Assembly: GCF_016756495.1 (NCBI RefSeq)
Contig: NZ_AP023243.1
Span: forward strand, 4,902,501 to 4,966,500
Origin: Mesorhizobium sp. 113-3-3
GTDB lineage: Bacteria > Pseudomonadota > Alphaproteobacteria > Rhizobiales > Rhizobiaceae
Reading direction: 5' to 3'
Length of the DNA stretch: 64,000 nt
Within the stretch, counting starts at the first letter, position 1. Each line of letters starts with the position of its first letter. A model generated the notes under the pieces. The model had not been told where the DNA came from. It made no database searches and saw nothing but the letters and a program-made list of their open reading frames with translations. The translations under genes and the position numbers were made by a program. Shown in pieces: positions 35,602 through 45,570 of this stretch.

Positions 35602-36888
35602 TTACTGGGCATCGCCCGCATCGCCGCCGGCGTCACCATTGTCGCCACCGGTGCTGTTGTTGCCGTCGGCAGGCTTGTCGGCGGCTGGTTTGTCGGTAGC
35701 AGGCTTGTCGGCATTGCCGTTTGTACCAGCGGCAGCGGCGGCCTTGGCCGCGTCATCGGCCTGCTTCTTCTGCAACGCACGATAACGGGCAACGTTCTCG
35801 TTGTGCTCGTCGAGCGTCGCGGCAAAGACGTGACCGCCTGTACCGTCGGCGACGAAATAGAGGTCGTCGGTCTTCGATGGATTGGCCACGGCCTCAAGTG
35901 CCGCGCGGCCCGGATTGGCGATGGGCGTCGGCGGCAGGCCGCTGATCACATACGTATTGTAAGGCGTCTGCTTCTGGATGTCCGACTGGTAGATCGGTCG
36001 GTCCGCGGGCTTTCCCTTGCCGCCGAACAGGCCATAGATGATGGTCGGGTCGGATTGCAGGCGCATGCCCTTGGCCAACCGGTTGATGAAGACGGCGGCG
36101 ACGCGCGAACGTTCATCGCCCCTGCCGGTTTCCTTCTCGACGATCGAAGCCAGGGTGACGAAGTCCTCGATATTGGCCAGAGGCAGGTCCGGCGCGCGCC
36201 GCTGCCAGACCTCGTCGACCAGTTTCTTCTGGTCGGCCACCAGCTTGTCGATCATCTGCTGGCGCGTCGCGCCACGCGTGAAGCGCAGCGTGTCGGTGGC
36301 GAGGCTGCCCTCGGGAGGCGTTGTCGCCGGCATGTCGCCGCTCAAGGCGGGTTCGTCGGCGATGCGCTGCAAGGCCTGCTCGACCGTCAGCCCTTCCGGA
36401 ATGGTCAGCGAGTACATCACCGACTTGCCGCTTTTCAAAAGCTCCATGATATCGCGCATGGAGGCCCTGGGCTTGATCTCGTATTCGCCGGCCTTGAGCG
36501 CGGAATCATTGCCGAAGGCACGCACGCCAAGGCGGAAGACGCGGGCGTCGCTGATCAGTCCACGGCGCTCAAGCTGGTCGGCGATGTCCTGGACGCCTGT
36601 GTTCGGCTTGACCAGGAAGGTGTCGCCATTGGCCGAGGGACCGGGTTCGGTGAACTCCTGCTTGCCGAAGTAAAGCGCCGCGCCCGCGGCCAGAACCATC
36701 AGCATCACCAGCGAGATGACGAAGTTCATGAACACGACGACCTGGCTGCGCGAAGCGCGCGAGCGCTTCGGCGGCGGCGTTCCGGCTTCCGGCCGCAAGG
36801 CCTCGCTGGCCGTCTTCGGCACGATCGGTCCGGTATTGTTCGCCGGCCGTTGCCCGAATTCTCCGTTGCCCGCCGGATTTGTGTTCAT
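35602..36888 (-). CDS. mltG: Endolytic murein transglycosylase MltG
   Basis: The 428-residue MltG cleaves nascent peptidoglycan near the inner membrane and sets glycan length. A Pro-rich cytosolic N-terminus is followed by one transmembrane helix (~53-75) and the YceG domain. A LysM-like part includes NTGVQDIADQLERRGLI, and the catalytic Glu lies in SIVEKETGRGDE. RLAKGMRLQSDPTIIYG is the family motif. The C-terminus carries an unusual low-complexity Ala/Asp/Lys/Gly tail of about 50 residues. It follows fabF. Confidence 0.94.
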   Translation of the reverse strand: MNTNPAGNGEFGQRPANNTGPIVPKTASEALRPEAGTPPPKRSRASRSQVVVFMNFVISLVMLMVLAAGAALYFGKQEFTEPGPSANGDTFLVKPNTGVQDIADQLERRGLISDARVFRLGVRAFGNDSALKAGEYEIKPRASMRDIMELLKSGKSVMYSLTIPEGLTVEQALQRIADEPALSGDMPATTPPEGSLATDTLRFTRGATRQQMIDKLVADQKKLVDEVWQRRAPDLPLANIEDFVTLASIVEKETGRGDERSRVAAVFINRLAKGMRLQSDPTIIYGLFGGKGKPADRPIYQSDIQKQTPYNTYVISGLPPTPIANPGRAALEAVANPSKTDDLYFVADGTGGHVFAATLDEHNENVARYRALQKKQADDAAKAAAAAGTNGNADKPATDKPAADKPADGNNSTGGDNGDAGGDAGDAQ

Positions 36889-36990
36889 CTCGCCCTACCG
36901 TTTGATCTCTCAACGAATCCCCTGCGGCAGAGTAGGGGCGAATATGGCAAAATTGACGGCATGCCGAAGCATCGCCCGGCAGCCGGGCGA

Positions 36991-38253
36991 TCAGCCATTG
37001 TAGCGTTGGAACACAAGCGAAGCGTTTGTGCCGCCGAAGCCGAAGGAATTGGAGAGCGCCACGTCGATCTGGCGGGAGCGAGGCTTGTTCGGCACCAGGT
37101 CGATCGCGGTCTCGCGCTCTGGATTGTCGAGGTTGATGGTCGCCGGCGCGACGTTGTCCCTGATCGCGAGGATCGAAAAGATCGCTTCGGCGGCACCCGC
37201 CGCGCCCAGAAGATGGCCGATCGACGACTTGGTCGACGACATCGAAATCTTCGACGCGGCATTGCCGACAAGCCGCTCGACAGCGCCGAGCTCGATCGTG
37301 TCGGCCATGGTCGAAGTGCCATGCGCGTTGATGTAGTCGACATCGGCGGGCGTGAGCCTGGCCCGGTTCAACGCCGCGGTCATGCAACGGAAAGCGCCAT
37401 CGCCGTCTTCAGCCGGCGCGGTGATGTGATAGGCGTCGCCGGTGAGGCCGTAGCCGGTCACCTCGGCATAAATCTTGGCGCCACGCGCCTTGGCGTGCTC
37501 GAGTTCTTCCAGCACCACGACACCGGCGCCCTCGCCCATGACGAAGCCGTCGCGGTCACGGTCATAGGGACGCGACGCCGTCTGCGGCGTGTCATTGCGC
37601 TCGGTCGACAGCGCTCGGCAGGCGGCGAAGCCGGCGATCGACAGCCTTGTCACCGGCGCCTCGGCGCCACCGGCGACCATGACGTCGGCGTCGCCCCACA
37701 TGATCAGCCGGGCCGCATCGCCAATGGCGTGCGCGCCGGTCGAGCAGGCCGTCACGACGGCATGGTTCGGGCCTTTCAGCCCGTGCCGGATCGAAACCTG
37801 GCCGGAGACGAGATTGATGATCTGGCCGGGGATGAAGAAGGGGCTGATGCGGCGCGGGCCGCGTTCCTTGAGGATCATCGCGTTCTCGGCGATGCCCTCG
37901 ATGCCGCCAATGCCGGAACCGATGAGCACGCCTGTGGCGCATTGTTCTTCGTGGGTCTTGGGCTCCCAGCCGGAATCCTTCAGCGCCTCGTCGGCGGCCG
38001 CAATCCCGTACAGGATGAAGTCGCCGATCTTGCGCAATTCCTTAGGCTCGAGCACGGCCTCGGGATTGAAGGTGGCATTGCTGCCGTCACCACGCGGGAC
38101 GACGTGGGCGATCTTGCAGGCAAGATCCTCCACCTCGAACTCGGTAATGCGTCTGGCCGCGCTGCGGCCGGTCAGAAGTTCCTTCCAGCTGTGCTCGAAG
38201 CCCATGCCGAATGGCGACAACAACCCAAGGCCCGTGACGACGACACGCCTCAT
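36991..38253 (-). CDS. fabF: 3-oxoacyl-[acyl-carrier-protein] synthase II
   Basis: The 420-residue KAS II elongates acyl-ACP. The catalytic triad is visible: Cys in VVTACSTGAHAIGD near 165, His in NAHGTSTMADT near 310 and His in SSIGHLLGAAGA near 347. RRVVVTGLGLLSPFG is the usual start. It lies directly behind acpP, as in most proteobacteria. Confidence 0.96.
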   Translation of the reverse strand: MRRVVVTGLGLLSPFGMGFEHSWKELLTGRSAARRITEFEVEDLACKIAHVVPRGDGSNATFNPEAVLEPKELRKIGDFILYGIAAADEALKDSGWEPKTHEEQCATGVLIGSGIGGIEGIAENAMILKERGPRRISPFFIPGQIINLVSGQVSIRHGLKGPNHAVVTACSTGAHAIGDAARLIMWGDADVMVAGGAEAPVTRLSIAGFAACRALSTERNDTPQTASRPYDRDRDGFVMGEGAGVVVLEELEHAKARGAKIYAEVTGYGLTGDAYHITAPAEDGDGAFRCMTAALNRARLTPADVDYINAHGTSTMADTIELGAVERLVGNAASKISMSSTKSSIGHLLGAAGAAEAIFSILAIRDNVAPATINLDNPERETAIDLVPNKPRSRQIDVALSNSFGFGGTNASLVFQRYNG

Positions 38254-38287
38254 CGCAGGTCCTCCCCAGTGATGACTGCGGAAAGCG

Positions 38288-38524
38288 TCAGGCCGAAGCC
38301 TTGTCGATGTACTTCACCGCGTCGCCGACGGTCAGGATGGTCTCGGCCGCGTCGTCGGGAATTTCCACGCCGAACTCTTCTTCGAACGCCATGACGAGTT
38401 CGACCGTGTCGAGGCTGTCAGCGCCCAGATCATCGATGAAGCTCGCCTGCTCCGTCACTTTGTCGGCATCGACGCCAAGGTGCTCGATGACGATCTTCTT
38501 GACGCGCTCTGCGGTGTCACTCAT
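38288..38524 (-). CDS. acpP: Acyl carrier protein
   Basis: A 78-residue acidic helical protein. The phosphopantetheine serine is in [10 protein letters not shown] near 38, with surrounding acidic helices ([11 protein letters not shown]). The start [10 protein letters not shown] (38524) is fixed by GAGGATG upstream; 32 further in-frame codons are not ACP. It carries growing acyl chains for FabD/FabG/FabF encoded on both sides. Confidence 0.96.
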   Translation of the reverse strand: MSDTAERVKKIVIEHLGVDADKVTEQASFIDDLGADSLDTVELVMAFEEEFGVEIPDDAAETILTVGDAVKYIDKASA

Positions 38525-38722
38525 TTGGGCATCCTCGTCTTTTGTTTGTCTGTCTTCGTTAGCGGGCAGAATGCCGCTAATCAAGCTGAAAGATGGTCCT
38601 GCCGGAAACGCAACGGCCACGAACCGGTTTTTGCCCGAACCGCCGGGTTGCGGGCCGCATTACACGAAAAATGGCCGAGGTCCAAGGTGAAATGGTCTCT
38701 TTTCACAGGCCCGCCATATCCG

Positions 38723-39460
38723 TCAAATCATGGCCATGCCGCCATTGACGTGGATGGTCTGGCCGGTGACGTAGGCGGCTTCGTTGGAGGCGAGGTAAAC
38801 AACGGCGGACGCCACTTCGGCACTCGTGCCCATGCGGCGCGTCGGAATCGCCGCCATGATCGCCTCCTTCTGCTTGTCGTTGAGCTTGTCGGTCATGGCC
38901 GATTCGATGAAGCCCGGAGCAACGCAGTTGACGGTGATGTTGCGGGTGGCGATCTCCTGCGCCAGCGATTTGGAGAAGCCGATCATGCCGGCCTTGGAGG
39001 CGCAGTAATTGGTCTGGCCGGGATTGCCGGTCACGCCAACCACCGAGGTGATGTTGATGATGCGGCCATGGCGGCGGCGCATCATCGGATGGGTGAGTTC
39101 GCGCGTCAGCCGGAAAACAGCGGTCAGATTGACCTCGAGGACGGAGTCCCAATCGGCGTCCGACATGCGCACGAACAGGCCGTCCTTGGTGATGCCGGCA
39201 TTGTTGACCAGGATGTCGACGCCTTCGAGCTCGGCCTCCGCCTTCTGGCCAAGCGCCTTGACCTCGTCGCGGTTCGACAGATTGGCCGGGAACAGCTTGA
39301 CCCGGTCGCCGAGTTCGCCCGCCAAGGTTTCCAGTTTCTCGATGCGGGTGCCGTGCAGGCCGACAATGGCGCCTTGCGCATGCAGCACGCGGGCGATCGC
39401 CTCGCCGATGCCTCCGGATGCGCCGGTGACGAGCGCCTTGCGGCCGGTCAGTTCGAACAT
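38723..39460 (-). CDS. fabG: 3-oxoacyl-[acyl-carrier-protein] reductase
   Basis: A 245-residue SDR that reduces 3-oxoacyl-ACP with NADPH. TGASGGIGEAIARVLHAQG near 12, NNAGITKDGLF near 86, catalytic Ser in NITSVVGVTG and Tyr/Lys in NYCASK near 151 are all present. GGMAMI is the typical C-terminus. ATG 39460 has AGGAG upstream; the open frame extends 188 codons further as a shadow of fabD and is not translated. Confidence 0.96.
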   Translation of the reverse strand: MFELTGRKALVTGASGGIGEAIARVLHAQGAIVGLHGTRIEKLETLAGELGDRVKLFPANLSNRDEVKALGQKAEAELEGVDILVNNAGITKDGLFVRMSDADWDSVLEVNLTAVFRLTRELTHPMMRRRHGRIINITSVVGVTGNPGQTNYCASKAGMIGFSKSLAQEIATRNITVNCVAPGFIESAMTDKLNDKQKEAIMAAIPTRRMGTSAEVASAVVYLASNEAAYVTGQTIHVNGGMAMI

Positions 39461-39519
39461 TTTCGTCTCCTGATCTGAGAAAACACCCTTCACACGGGTG
39501 GGGTCAAATCGCCAGTGGA

Positions 39520-40467
39520 TTATGCAAGAGCGGCCAGTGCGGCCTCGACATCGGCCGGTGCGCCGACGGCTGCCGTCGCAATGTCGCGGTTGATGCGCCG
39601 TGCAAGGCCGGACAGCACCTTGCCGGCGCCGATCTCGTAAAGTGTCGCAACGCCGTTGGCGCCGAACCATTCCACCGTTTCGCGCCAGCGCACGCGGCCG
39701 GTGATCTGCTCGACCAGGCGCCGGGCGATCTCGTCGGGATCGCTGGTCGGGGTCACCGTGACGTTGGACACCACCGGCACCACCGGCGCATGCTTCGTCA
39801 CACCGGCGAGCGCCTCGCGCATGACATTGGCCGCCGGTGCCATCAGCGCCGAATGGAAGGGCGCCGAGACCTGCAGCATCAGCGCCCGCTTGGCGCCCTT
39901 TTCGGTGCACAATTTGGCAGCCAGCTCGACCGCCGCCTTGGCGCCGGATATGACCAGCTGGCCGCCGCCATTGTCGTTGGCGATCTGGCAGACCTTGCCG
40001 GACCCTTGCGCGGCCTCGGCGCAAGCGGCTTCGACATCCGCCTGCTCCAGCCCGATGATGGCCGCCATGGCGCCCTCGCCGGCCGGCACCGCCGCCTGCA
40101 TGGCGTTGCCGCGGATGCGCAGCAGCCGCGCGGCATCGGCGACGGACACAAAACCGGCTGCGGCAAGGGCCGAATATTCGCCCAGCGAATGGCCGGCGAC
40201 ATAGGCGACCTTGTCCTTCAGCGAGAAACCGCGCGATTCCAGCGCCCTGATCGCCGCCAGCGAAACCGCCATCAGCGCCGGCTGCGCGTTGGCCGTCAGC
40301 GTCAAGGTCTCTTCGGGACCTTCCCAGATCAGCTTCGACAGGTTTTCGCCGAGCGCGTCGTCGACTTCCTGGAAGACCCTGCGCGCCTCGGGAAAGGCGT
40401 CGGCGAGATCCTTGCCCATGCCGACAGCCTGGCTGCCTTGTCCCGGAAAGGTGAATGCGACGGCCAT
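39520..40467 (-). CDS. fabD: Malonyl-CoA:ACP transacylase
   Basis: About 315 residues. FPGQGSQAVGMG near 7 and the nucleophile elbow GHSLGEYSAL near 92 are diagnostic. SAPFHSALMAPA contains the second active-site His. It loads malonyl units onto AcpP and is first in the fabD-fabG-acpP-fabF cluster. The start is the MAVAFTFPG methionine; the 26 codons before it are not conserved. Confidence 0.95.
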   Translation of the reverse strand: MAVAFTFPGQGSQAVGMGKDLADAFPEARRVFQEVDDALGENLSKLIWEGPEETLTLTANAQPALMAVSLAAIRALESRGFSLKDKVAYVAGHSLGEYSALAAAGFVSVADAARLLRIRGNAMQAAVPAGEGAMAAIIGLEQADVEAACAEAAQGSGKVCQIANDNGGGQLVISGAKAAVELAAKLCTEKGAKRALMLQVSAPFHSALMAPAANVMREALAGVTKHAPVVPVVSNVTVTPTSDPDEIARRLVEQITGRVRWRETVEWFGANGVATLYEIGAGKVLSGLARRINRDIATAAVGAPADVEAALAALA

Positions 40468-40745
40468 GCGAGGGCTCCCGAAGACTGGTTTTACTTGCCT
40501 GATAACACGAATTTTCCCTGCCTGTGGCGCAAGGCAGGCCGCCAAGTCAAGCCCGGGTCAACCCTACCCCGGCTCCGAACCGTGCGCCGAGTGCCTGTTC
40601 CAAAAGGCTTTTTGGCGATCACTCCTGATGAAAACCGCTCACGAATCGTTCGCTGGCTCTTCTTATTTCCGCTACAGGCGCTAGCTTTGCGTGACAATTA
40701 TATGACAATCGCGTGACTTGGGTTGTCGCTGGGTGGGAAGTTAAA

Positions 40746-42674
40746 GTGGCAAAGAGTTCGAAACGCGCGGGTAAAGCCGCGCCTCAATTTCTGGAAGATG
40801 ATCCGTCCACCGGCTATCTGCCGGGCCGGGCATGGCCGGTCGTCCGTTACGGGCTGATCAGCCTTGCGATCTCGACCATCCTGGTGTTCGCCATCGAACT
40901 GATCGTGCGCGGCGACTTTGCCGGCACGGTCTCCTTCTTCCTTCAGCCGCTCAAGCCGGGCTGGACCACCATCGTCGTCTTCGCGCTGATCCTGATTGGC
41001 CTCGACGCTGTGCTCGGCCGCAGTCATCAGAGCCTGATGATCGTCGCGCCATTGACGCTGTCGCTGGCCTTTGTCGGCCATCAGAAATCGCATTATCTCG
41101 GCGATCCGCTCTACCCGACTGACTTTCTCTACGCCCGCCAGATCGTCGCCCTGCTGCCGCTTCTGGTGCGCGACCGACCGATGACCGCGCTCGCCATGGT
41201 CGCCGGCATCGTCGCCGGGCTGTCGCTGCTCGTCTATGGCTGGCGGCTCTGGCGCCGCAAGGTTCCAGCGCTCAGCCACAAGGGCCGCCTTGCGCGGCTG
41301 ACGCTGGCGGTGCCGCTGCTCGCCTTCTTCGTCTCGATCATGGACTATGCCACCTTCTCCTGGACCAGGGACCGGCTGCAGATCATCCCGATCATGTGGG
41401 ACCAGAAGGAAAACTACGCCTCCAACGGCTTTGCGCTCGCCTTCGCGCTCAACGTGCCAATGGCGCATGTCTCGGCACCGCCTGGCTATACGGACAAGGC
41501 GATCGCGGCGATCGAGCGGCCGCAGATGACGGCATCGGTGCCCGATGAAAAGCCCGACATCATTATCGTCATGAGCGAATCCTTCTGGGATCCGAACAGG
41601 CTGCCCGGCGTCACCATCACGCCGGATCCCATTCCCACCGTGCGGGCATTGCGTTCCGGTTCGATGTTCTCGCCTGAATTCGGCGGCATGACCGCCAACA
41701 TCGAATTCGAGGCGCTGACCGGCTTTTCCAACGCTTTCCTGCCGGCTGGCAGCATCCCCTACCAGCAATATGTGCGCACGCCGACGCCTTCCATGGCGAC
41801 CTTCCTGAAGAGCGAGGGCTACAGGGCGCGCGCCATCCATCCCGGCACCAACTGGTTCTGGAACCGCGGCGCGGTCTACGCCGATTTCGGCTTCAACGAT
41901 TTCAGGTCGGAAGAGACGCTGCCGCCCATGGAAAAGCGCGGACCGCTGGCATCGGATGCGGCGATGACGGACGAGATCATCCGCGAAGCCGACGCCAGCG
42001 ACGACCCGGTGTTCTTCTTCGCGGTCAGCCTGCAGAACCATGGCCCCTATGAGCCAAACCGCTATTACAACCCGACCCACGCGGTGCAGGCGCCGATCAG
42101 CCAGTGGGCGCGCGACTCGCTGTTGAGCTATGCGGAAGGTTCAGCCGACGCGGACCGCGGCCTTGAACGGCTGATCGAATGGGCCAAGAAGCGGGAGCGG
42201 CCGACGATCGTCGCCTTCTTCGGCGACCATTTGCCGCCGCTTGGGCCGGTCTATGTCGAGACCGGCTTCCTGAAGGACAATGTCGCGCCGCGCAAGGAGC
42301 CGACACCGCAGGCCGCCCTCGACCATCACGAAACGCCACTGATCATCTGGTCGAACCGTTCCGGTCCGGTCGCTGATCTCGGCACGGTGAGCCCGGCGTT
42401 CCTGCCCTATCATATCCTGACTGCCGCCGGCATCACTCATCCCTACTATACGGGCTTCCTGGGCGAGATGCGGGAGCGCTACCGCGTGGTCGACCGCAAC
42501 CTGCTTCTGACCCCGGCCGGCGAGGCCACGCCCGACTGGTCGCGGCAGAAAGAGATCGACCCGGCGATCCGCGATTTCCGGCTCATCCAGTACGACATGA
42601 TGTTCGGCAAGCGCCACGCGGCGCCCGACTTCTTCCCCGAGACGGTCGACAAGGTCGTCGCCCACACGAGCTGA
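40746..42674 (+). CDS. LTA-synthase-like phosphoglycerol transferase (OpgB/alkaline-phosphatase superfamily)
   Basis: About 642 residues. Four to five N-terminal transmembrane helices (~35-215) precede a periplasmic sulfatase-fold domain. IIIVMSESFWDPN near 277 supplies the metal-binding Glu, EFEALTGFSN the catalytic Thr region, and FFGDHLPPLG near 492 metal-binding Asp/His. In Gram-negative bacteria such enzymes transfer phosphoglycerol to periplasmic (cyclic) glucans. Start GTG 40746 follows GGGAAG; an upstream ATG at 40713 lacks a site. It is divergent from fabD. Confidence 0.85.
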   Translation: MAKSSKRAGKAAPQFLEDDPSTGYLPGRAWPVVRYGLISLAISTILVFAIELIVRGDFAGTVSFFLQPLKPGWTTIVVFALILIGLDAVLGRSHQSLMIVAPLTLSLAFVGHQKSHYLGDPLYPTDFLYARQIVALLPLLVRDRPMTALAMVAGIVAGLSLLVYGWRLWRRKVPALSHKGRLARLTLAVPLLAFFVSIMDYATFSWTRDRLQIIPIMWDQKENYASNGFALAFALNVPMAHVSAPPGYTDKAIAAIERPQMTASVPDEKPDIIIVMSESFWDPNRLPGVTITPDPIPTVRALRSGSMFSPEFGGMTANIEFEALTGFSNAFLPAGSIPYQQYVRTPTPSMATFLKSEGYRARAIHPGTNWFWNRGAVYADFGFNDFRSEETLPPMEKRGPLASDAAMTDEIIREADASDDPVFFFAVSLQNHGPYEPNRYYNPTHAVQAPISQWARDSLLSYAEGSADADRGLERLIEWAKKRERPTIVAFFGDHLPPLGPVYVETGFLKDNVAPRKEPTPQAALDHHETPLIIWSNRSGPVADLGTVSPAFLPYHILTAAGITHPYYTGFLGEMRERYRVVDRNLLLTPAGEATPDWSRQKEIDPAIRDFRLIQYDMMFGKRHAAPDFFPETVDKVVAHTS

Positions 42675-42712
42675 GGGGGTCCGATCCTTTGGAGGTGCGT
42701 GTGAGAGGCAGC

Positions 42713-44350
42713 TTAGTTGGTCAGCTGCAGCCTCGAGAACTTGTTGGCGATCTGCTGGAAAACATCCGGCAGCTTGGCCGGATCGTTGACCGCATAGTAG
42801 CCGCTCGGGTCCGAGGCGCAGGCACTGTACAGTGTGCGATTGGCGGCGGTGTCGGACTGCAGCACCATGGTGTAGATCTGCACGCCCTGGTTCTTCAACT
42901 GCGTGCACACGCTCTTGGTCCAGCCGTCGACATTGCGGGCCGCCGCCGTCTGGTTGTCCGACCCGAAGCGACCATCGGCCAGATATCCATAGGATGTATA
43001 GTCGGACTTGGTCGGCTGATTGCTGGCCCCGTAGACCACGTTCTCGCCGTCGGTGAGCAGCATGACGATCTTGCTGACGCCTGCCGTCTTGAACGGCGCA
43101 CCGTCGGTATAGGGCGCGCCCGGCGACAGCACCCGCATGCCCCACGACAGGCCCTCCGAAACGTTGGTGCCGGAGCCGTTCCATTCCGTCATCTGGCTCG
43201 CCGCCTTGCGCAACTTGTCGAAATCGTCGGTCAGCGGAACGACAGGAGTGGGACAGGCGCGGTTGGGGCCAACGGTGAGGGCGCCGCTTGTCTCGGTGAC
43301 GATCTTTTTGGTCGACGCGACATATTTGGCGACCTTTTCCAAATCTCCGCGCGTCAGTGCGTTGACCACGGCGGAAGTTAGATCGCTCAGGTCGATATCG
43401 AGCACATTGACGCCCGGCTCTTTGAGCTTCTCGTCGTCTATTGTGTCGTCGAGATAGGAATTGTTGTAGCCGGTGGCCGAATTGCCGTAGGAGCCGGAAG
43501 GCTTGGCGGCCGGCTCCGGATCGTCAGGGGCGAAATAGGGCACGAACAGCGTGTCGGGCTTCGACGGATCGGGGGGCGTGTCTGAAATGTTGTAGGTGCC
43601 GGGCCGCGCCTCGACACAGCCTTTCCAACCGGTGTCTTTCCATCCGCCTTTCAGGCCGAGCTGCTTGAACAGAGCCATGTGGTTGGGCCGTTTGCCCTTG
43701 ACGACGGGGAAATTGATGCCGTTGGTGGAGGACTTGCCGTGCAAGTCGATCCAGGACGGGTCGAACCCCTCGCCATTGACGTTGACCGCCGTGACGAAGG
43801 GTACCAGCGAGGCGCGCACCTGGCGCGTCGGCGATTTCGTCGCCTCGAGCGTGTCCAGCAAGGATTTCGTTGCCGTCCTCAACGCCGTCATGCGGGCACC
43901 GGCCATCGAGCCCGTATTGTCGAGCACCAGCACGACTTCGAGCTGATTGTTCGATTCGACCGCCGAGGCGTCGACGACAATGTGTCTGTTCTGGCCAAAC
44001 AGGAAGGCGAAGTTCAAATTGATGTCCGCCGAGGCAACCGCCTTGGTCTTGATGAAGTTGACGCCCCTGTCGACACTCAGCGTCGCCTGCGCATTGGCGA
44101 GTTCGCCATGCCCGGCGATGTTGGCCTGGAAATAGCGGTCGAAGGCGTCGGTGCGGGTGATGTCGAGGTCACCGAGGTGCGAAGAGGCAAGATTTGCGGC
44201 GTCGAGCGCATTCTGCAGGTTGCTCTTGGCCCGCATGATGGTTGAGACGTCGACCGCGAATGCCACGGCCGACAGGATGGCCGGCAGACCGAGCGCCATC
44301 AGCAGCGCGAAATTGCCGCTCTTCGAGCGCCAGAATCTGTTGAGAAGCAT
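42713..44350 (-). CDS. Tad-like pilus/von Willebrand factor A domain protein
   Basis: This 545-residue protein has an N-terminal TadE/TadG-type helix (GNFALLMALGLPAILSAVAFAVDVS) with a preceding basic motif. A VWA domain carries the MIDAS motif DNTGSMAG near 143 and a C-terminal KIVMLLTDGENVVYG near 430. Rhizobia encode several such 'pilus assembly' proteins, often away from the tad operon; they are probably exported and envelope-associated. No tad genes are adjacent. It converges on the phosphoglycerol transferase gene. Confidence 0.84.
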   Translation of the reverse strand: MLLNRFWRSKSGNFALLMALGLPAILSAVAFAVDVSTIMRAKSNLQNALDAANLASSHLGDLDITRTDAFDRYFQANIAGHGELANAQATLSVDRGVNFIKTKAVASADINLNFAFLFGQNRHIVVDASAVESNNQLEVVLVLDNTGSMAGARMTALRTATKSLLDTLEATKSPTRQVRASLVPFVTAVNVNGEGFDPSWIDLHGKSSTNGINFPVVKGKRPNHMALFKQLGLKGGWKDTGWKGCVEARPGTYNISDTPPDPSKPDTLFVPYFAPDDPEPAAKPSGSYGNSATGYNNSYLDDTIDDEKLKEPGVNVLDIDLSDLTSAVVNALTRGDLEKVAKYVASTKKIVTETSGALTVGPNRACPTPVVPLTDDFDKLRKAASQMTEWNGSGTNVSEGLSWGMRVLSPGAPYTDGAPFKTAGVSKIVMLLTDGENVVYGASNQPTKSDYTSYGYLADGRFGSDNQTAAARNVDGWTKSVCTQLKNQGVQIYTMVLQSDTAANRTLYSACASDPSGYYAVNDPAKLPDVFQQIANKFSRLQLTN

Positions 44351-44814
44351 CCTTACCCCCGGAAATGCTTACCGCTTGATATGCGCGGATCGCCCGGGCT
44401 TTTGCGCCTTCCTTGATGAATCGACCGTTGACGGCGAGGCCTCAACCCTGCACAACCTGAACTTGTGGTTAAGGGCCGGTTGCCGGAAGCCGCCATGTGG
44501 TGACGGTGCTGCCGCCTGATTTTTGGCGACCTGCGACATCGGGAACGCGGCCTGCCCTTGCCTTATCAGCGGATTGCTGTATAGACGCCGCCAATCTGCC
44601 GGTCCCAGCTGGGGGCTGAACGGAGGGCCGGAGGTTTTATCAAAGCCTTCGCGTGAAGCCAGAAGTGCTTCCGCCTCCCGTGTCTCCGCTCTCGACCGTC
44701 TCGTCATGCTCCTTTCTTCCCCGCCCCTTTAACCGGGACCAGCGGGTCAGAGAAGTTGCAGAGGCTTTTGCCGCCGGGAACCGGGAGAGAAACGAAGAAA
44801 GGCACGAAGACATA
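44351..44814. other. Intergenic region upstream of rpsF
   Basis: The 464 bases separate divergent promoters of the VWA gene and the ribosomal protein operon. Open frames on both strands are short and lack family character. The rpsF promoter and any leader must lie here, but I cannot point to a convincing sigma-70 motif. Confidence 0.5.
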
Positions 44815-45315
44815 ATGGCTCTTTACGAACATGTGTTTCTTGCCCGGCAGGACCTCTCGCAGCAGCAGGTCGATGCGCTTGTCGAACAGTACAAGGGCGT
44901 CATCTCCGCGAATGGCGGGTCCGTGGGCCGGGTCGAGAACTGGGGACTGAAGTCCCTCACCTACCGGGTCAACAAGAACCGGAAGGCATACTACACGCTC
45001 ATGGACCTCAACTGCCCGCCGGCAGCGCTCAACGAAATGGAGCGCCAGATGGGTCTGTCCGAGGATGTCCTGCGTTTCCTGACCATCAAGGTCGAGGCGC
45101 ATGAGGAAGGTCCCTCGGCCATGATGCAGAAGCGCGAAGAGCGCTCCGAGCGCGGCAGCTTCGGCGACCGCGACCGTGGGGATCGTGGCCCGCGTTCGTT
45201 CGGCGACCGTGATCGCGGCGACCGTGGCGATCGTCCGCCGCGTTCGTTCGGCGACGCCGGTGGCGATCGTGGTCCGCGCCGTCCGCGCGAAGGCTTTGAA
45301 GGGGGTGCAGAATAA
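44815..45315 (+). CDS. rpsF: 30S ribosomal protein S6
   Basis: 166 residues. The S6 ferredoxin-like domain ([38 protein letters not shown]) ends near residue 100. After it comes a long Arg/Asp/Gly-rich tail with repeated [11 protein letters not shown] units, much longer than the E. coli S6 tail. S6 binds S18 in the platform of the 30S subunit. The ATG is at 44815; an open frame upstream is not S6. Its stop shares one base with the rpsR start. Confidence 0.95.
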   Translation: MALYEHVFLARQDLSQQQVDALVEQYKGVISANGGSVGRVENWGLKSLTYRVNKNRKAYYTLMDLNCPPAALNEMERQMGLSEDVLRFLTIKVEAHEEGPSAMMQKREERSERGSFGDRDRGDRGPRSFGDRDRGDRGDRPPRSFGDAGGDRGPRRPREGFEGGAE

Positions 45316-45563
45316 TGGTCGACATCAACCAGATCCCGACCCGGCGCCCGTTCCATCGTCGCCGCAAGACCTGCCCGTTCTCCGGCGCCAACGCGCCCAA
45401 GATCGACTACAAGGACGTGCGTCTCTTGCAGCGCTACATTTCCGAGCGCGGCAAGATCGTGCCGTCGCGCATCACCGCCGTCAGCCAGAAGAAGCAGCGT
45501 GAGCTCGCCAAGGCGATCAAGCGCGCCCGCTTCCTCGGCCTGCTGCCCTACGTGGTCCGCTAA
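45315..45563 (+). CDS. rpsR: 30S ribosomal protein S18
   Basis: The 82-residue S18 has the typical [14 protein letters not shown]-terminus and core [20 protein letters not shown], followed by [20 protein letters not shown]. It forms a complex with S6 on the 30S platform. It overlaps rpsF by one base (TAATG). Confidence 0.97.
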   Translation: MVDINQIPTRRPFHRRRKTCPFSGANAPKIDYKDVRLLQRYISERGKIVPSRITAVSQKKQRELAKAIKRARFLGLLPYVVR

Positions 45564-45570
45564 CTCTTCC

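Noticed and set aside
34951..38394. Very long plus-strand open frame (1147 codons)
   Set aside because: It runs antisense through yicC, mltG and fabF, which have full family motifs on the other strand. Its composition is that of a GC-rich shadow frame.
40698..42080. 460-codon minus-strand frame
   Set aside because: Antisense to the phosphoglycerol transferase gene; rich in His/Arg/Asp and without any recognisable domain.
44369..44707. 112-codon minus-strand frame upstream of rpsF
   Set aside because: No ribosome site, no hydrophobic or family pattern, and it overlaps the expected rpsF promoter region.
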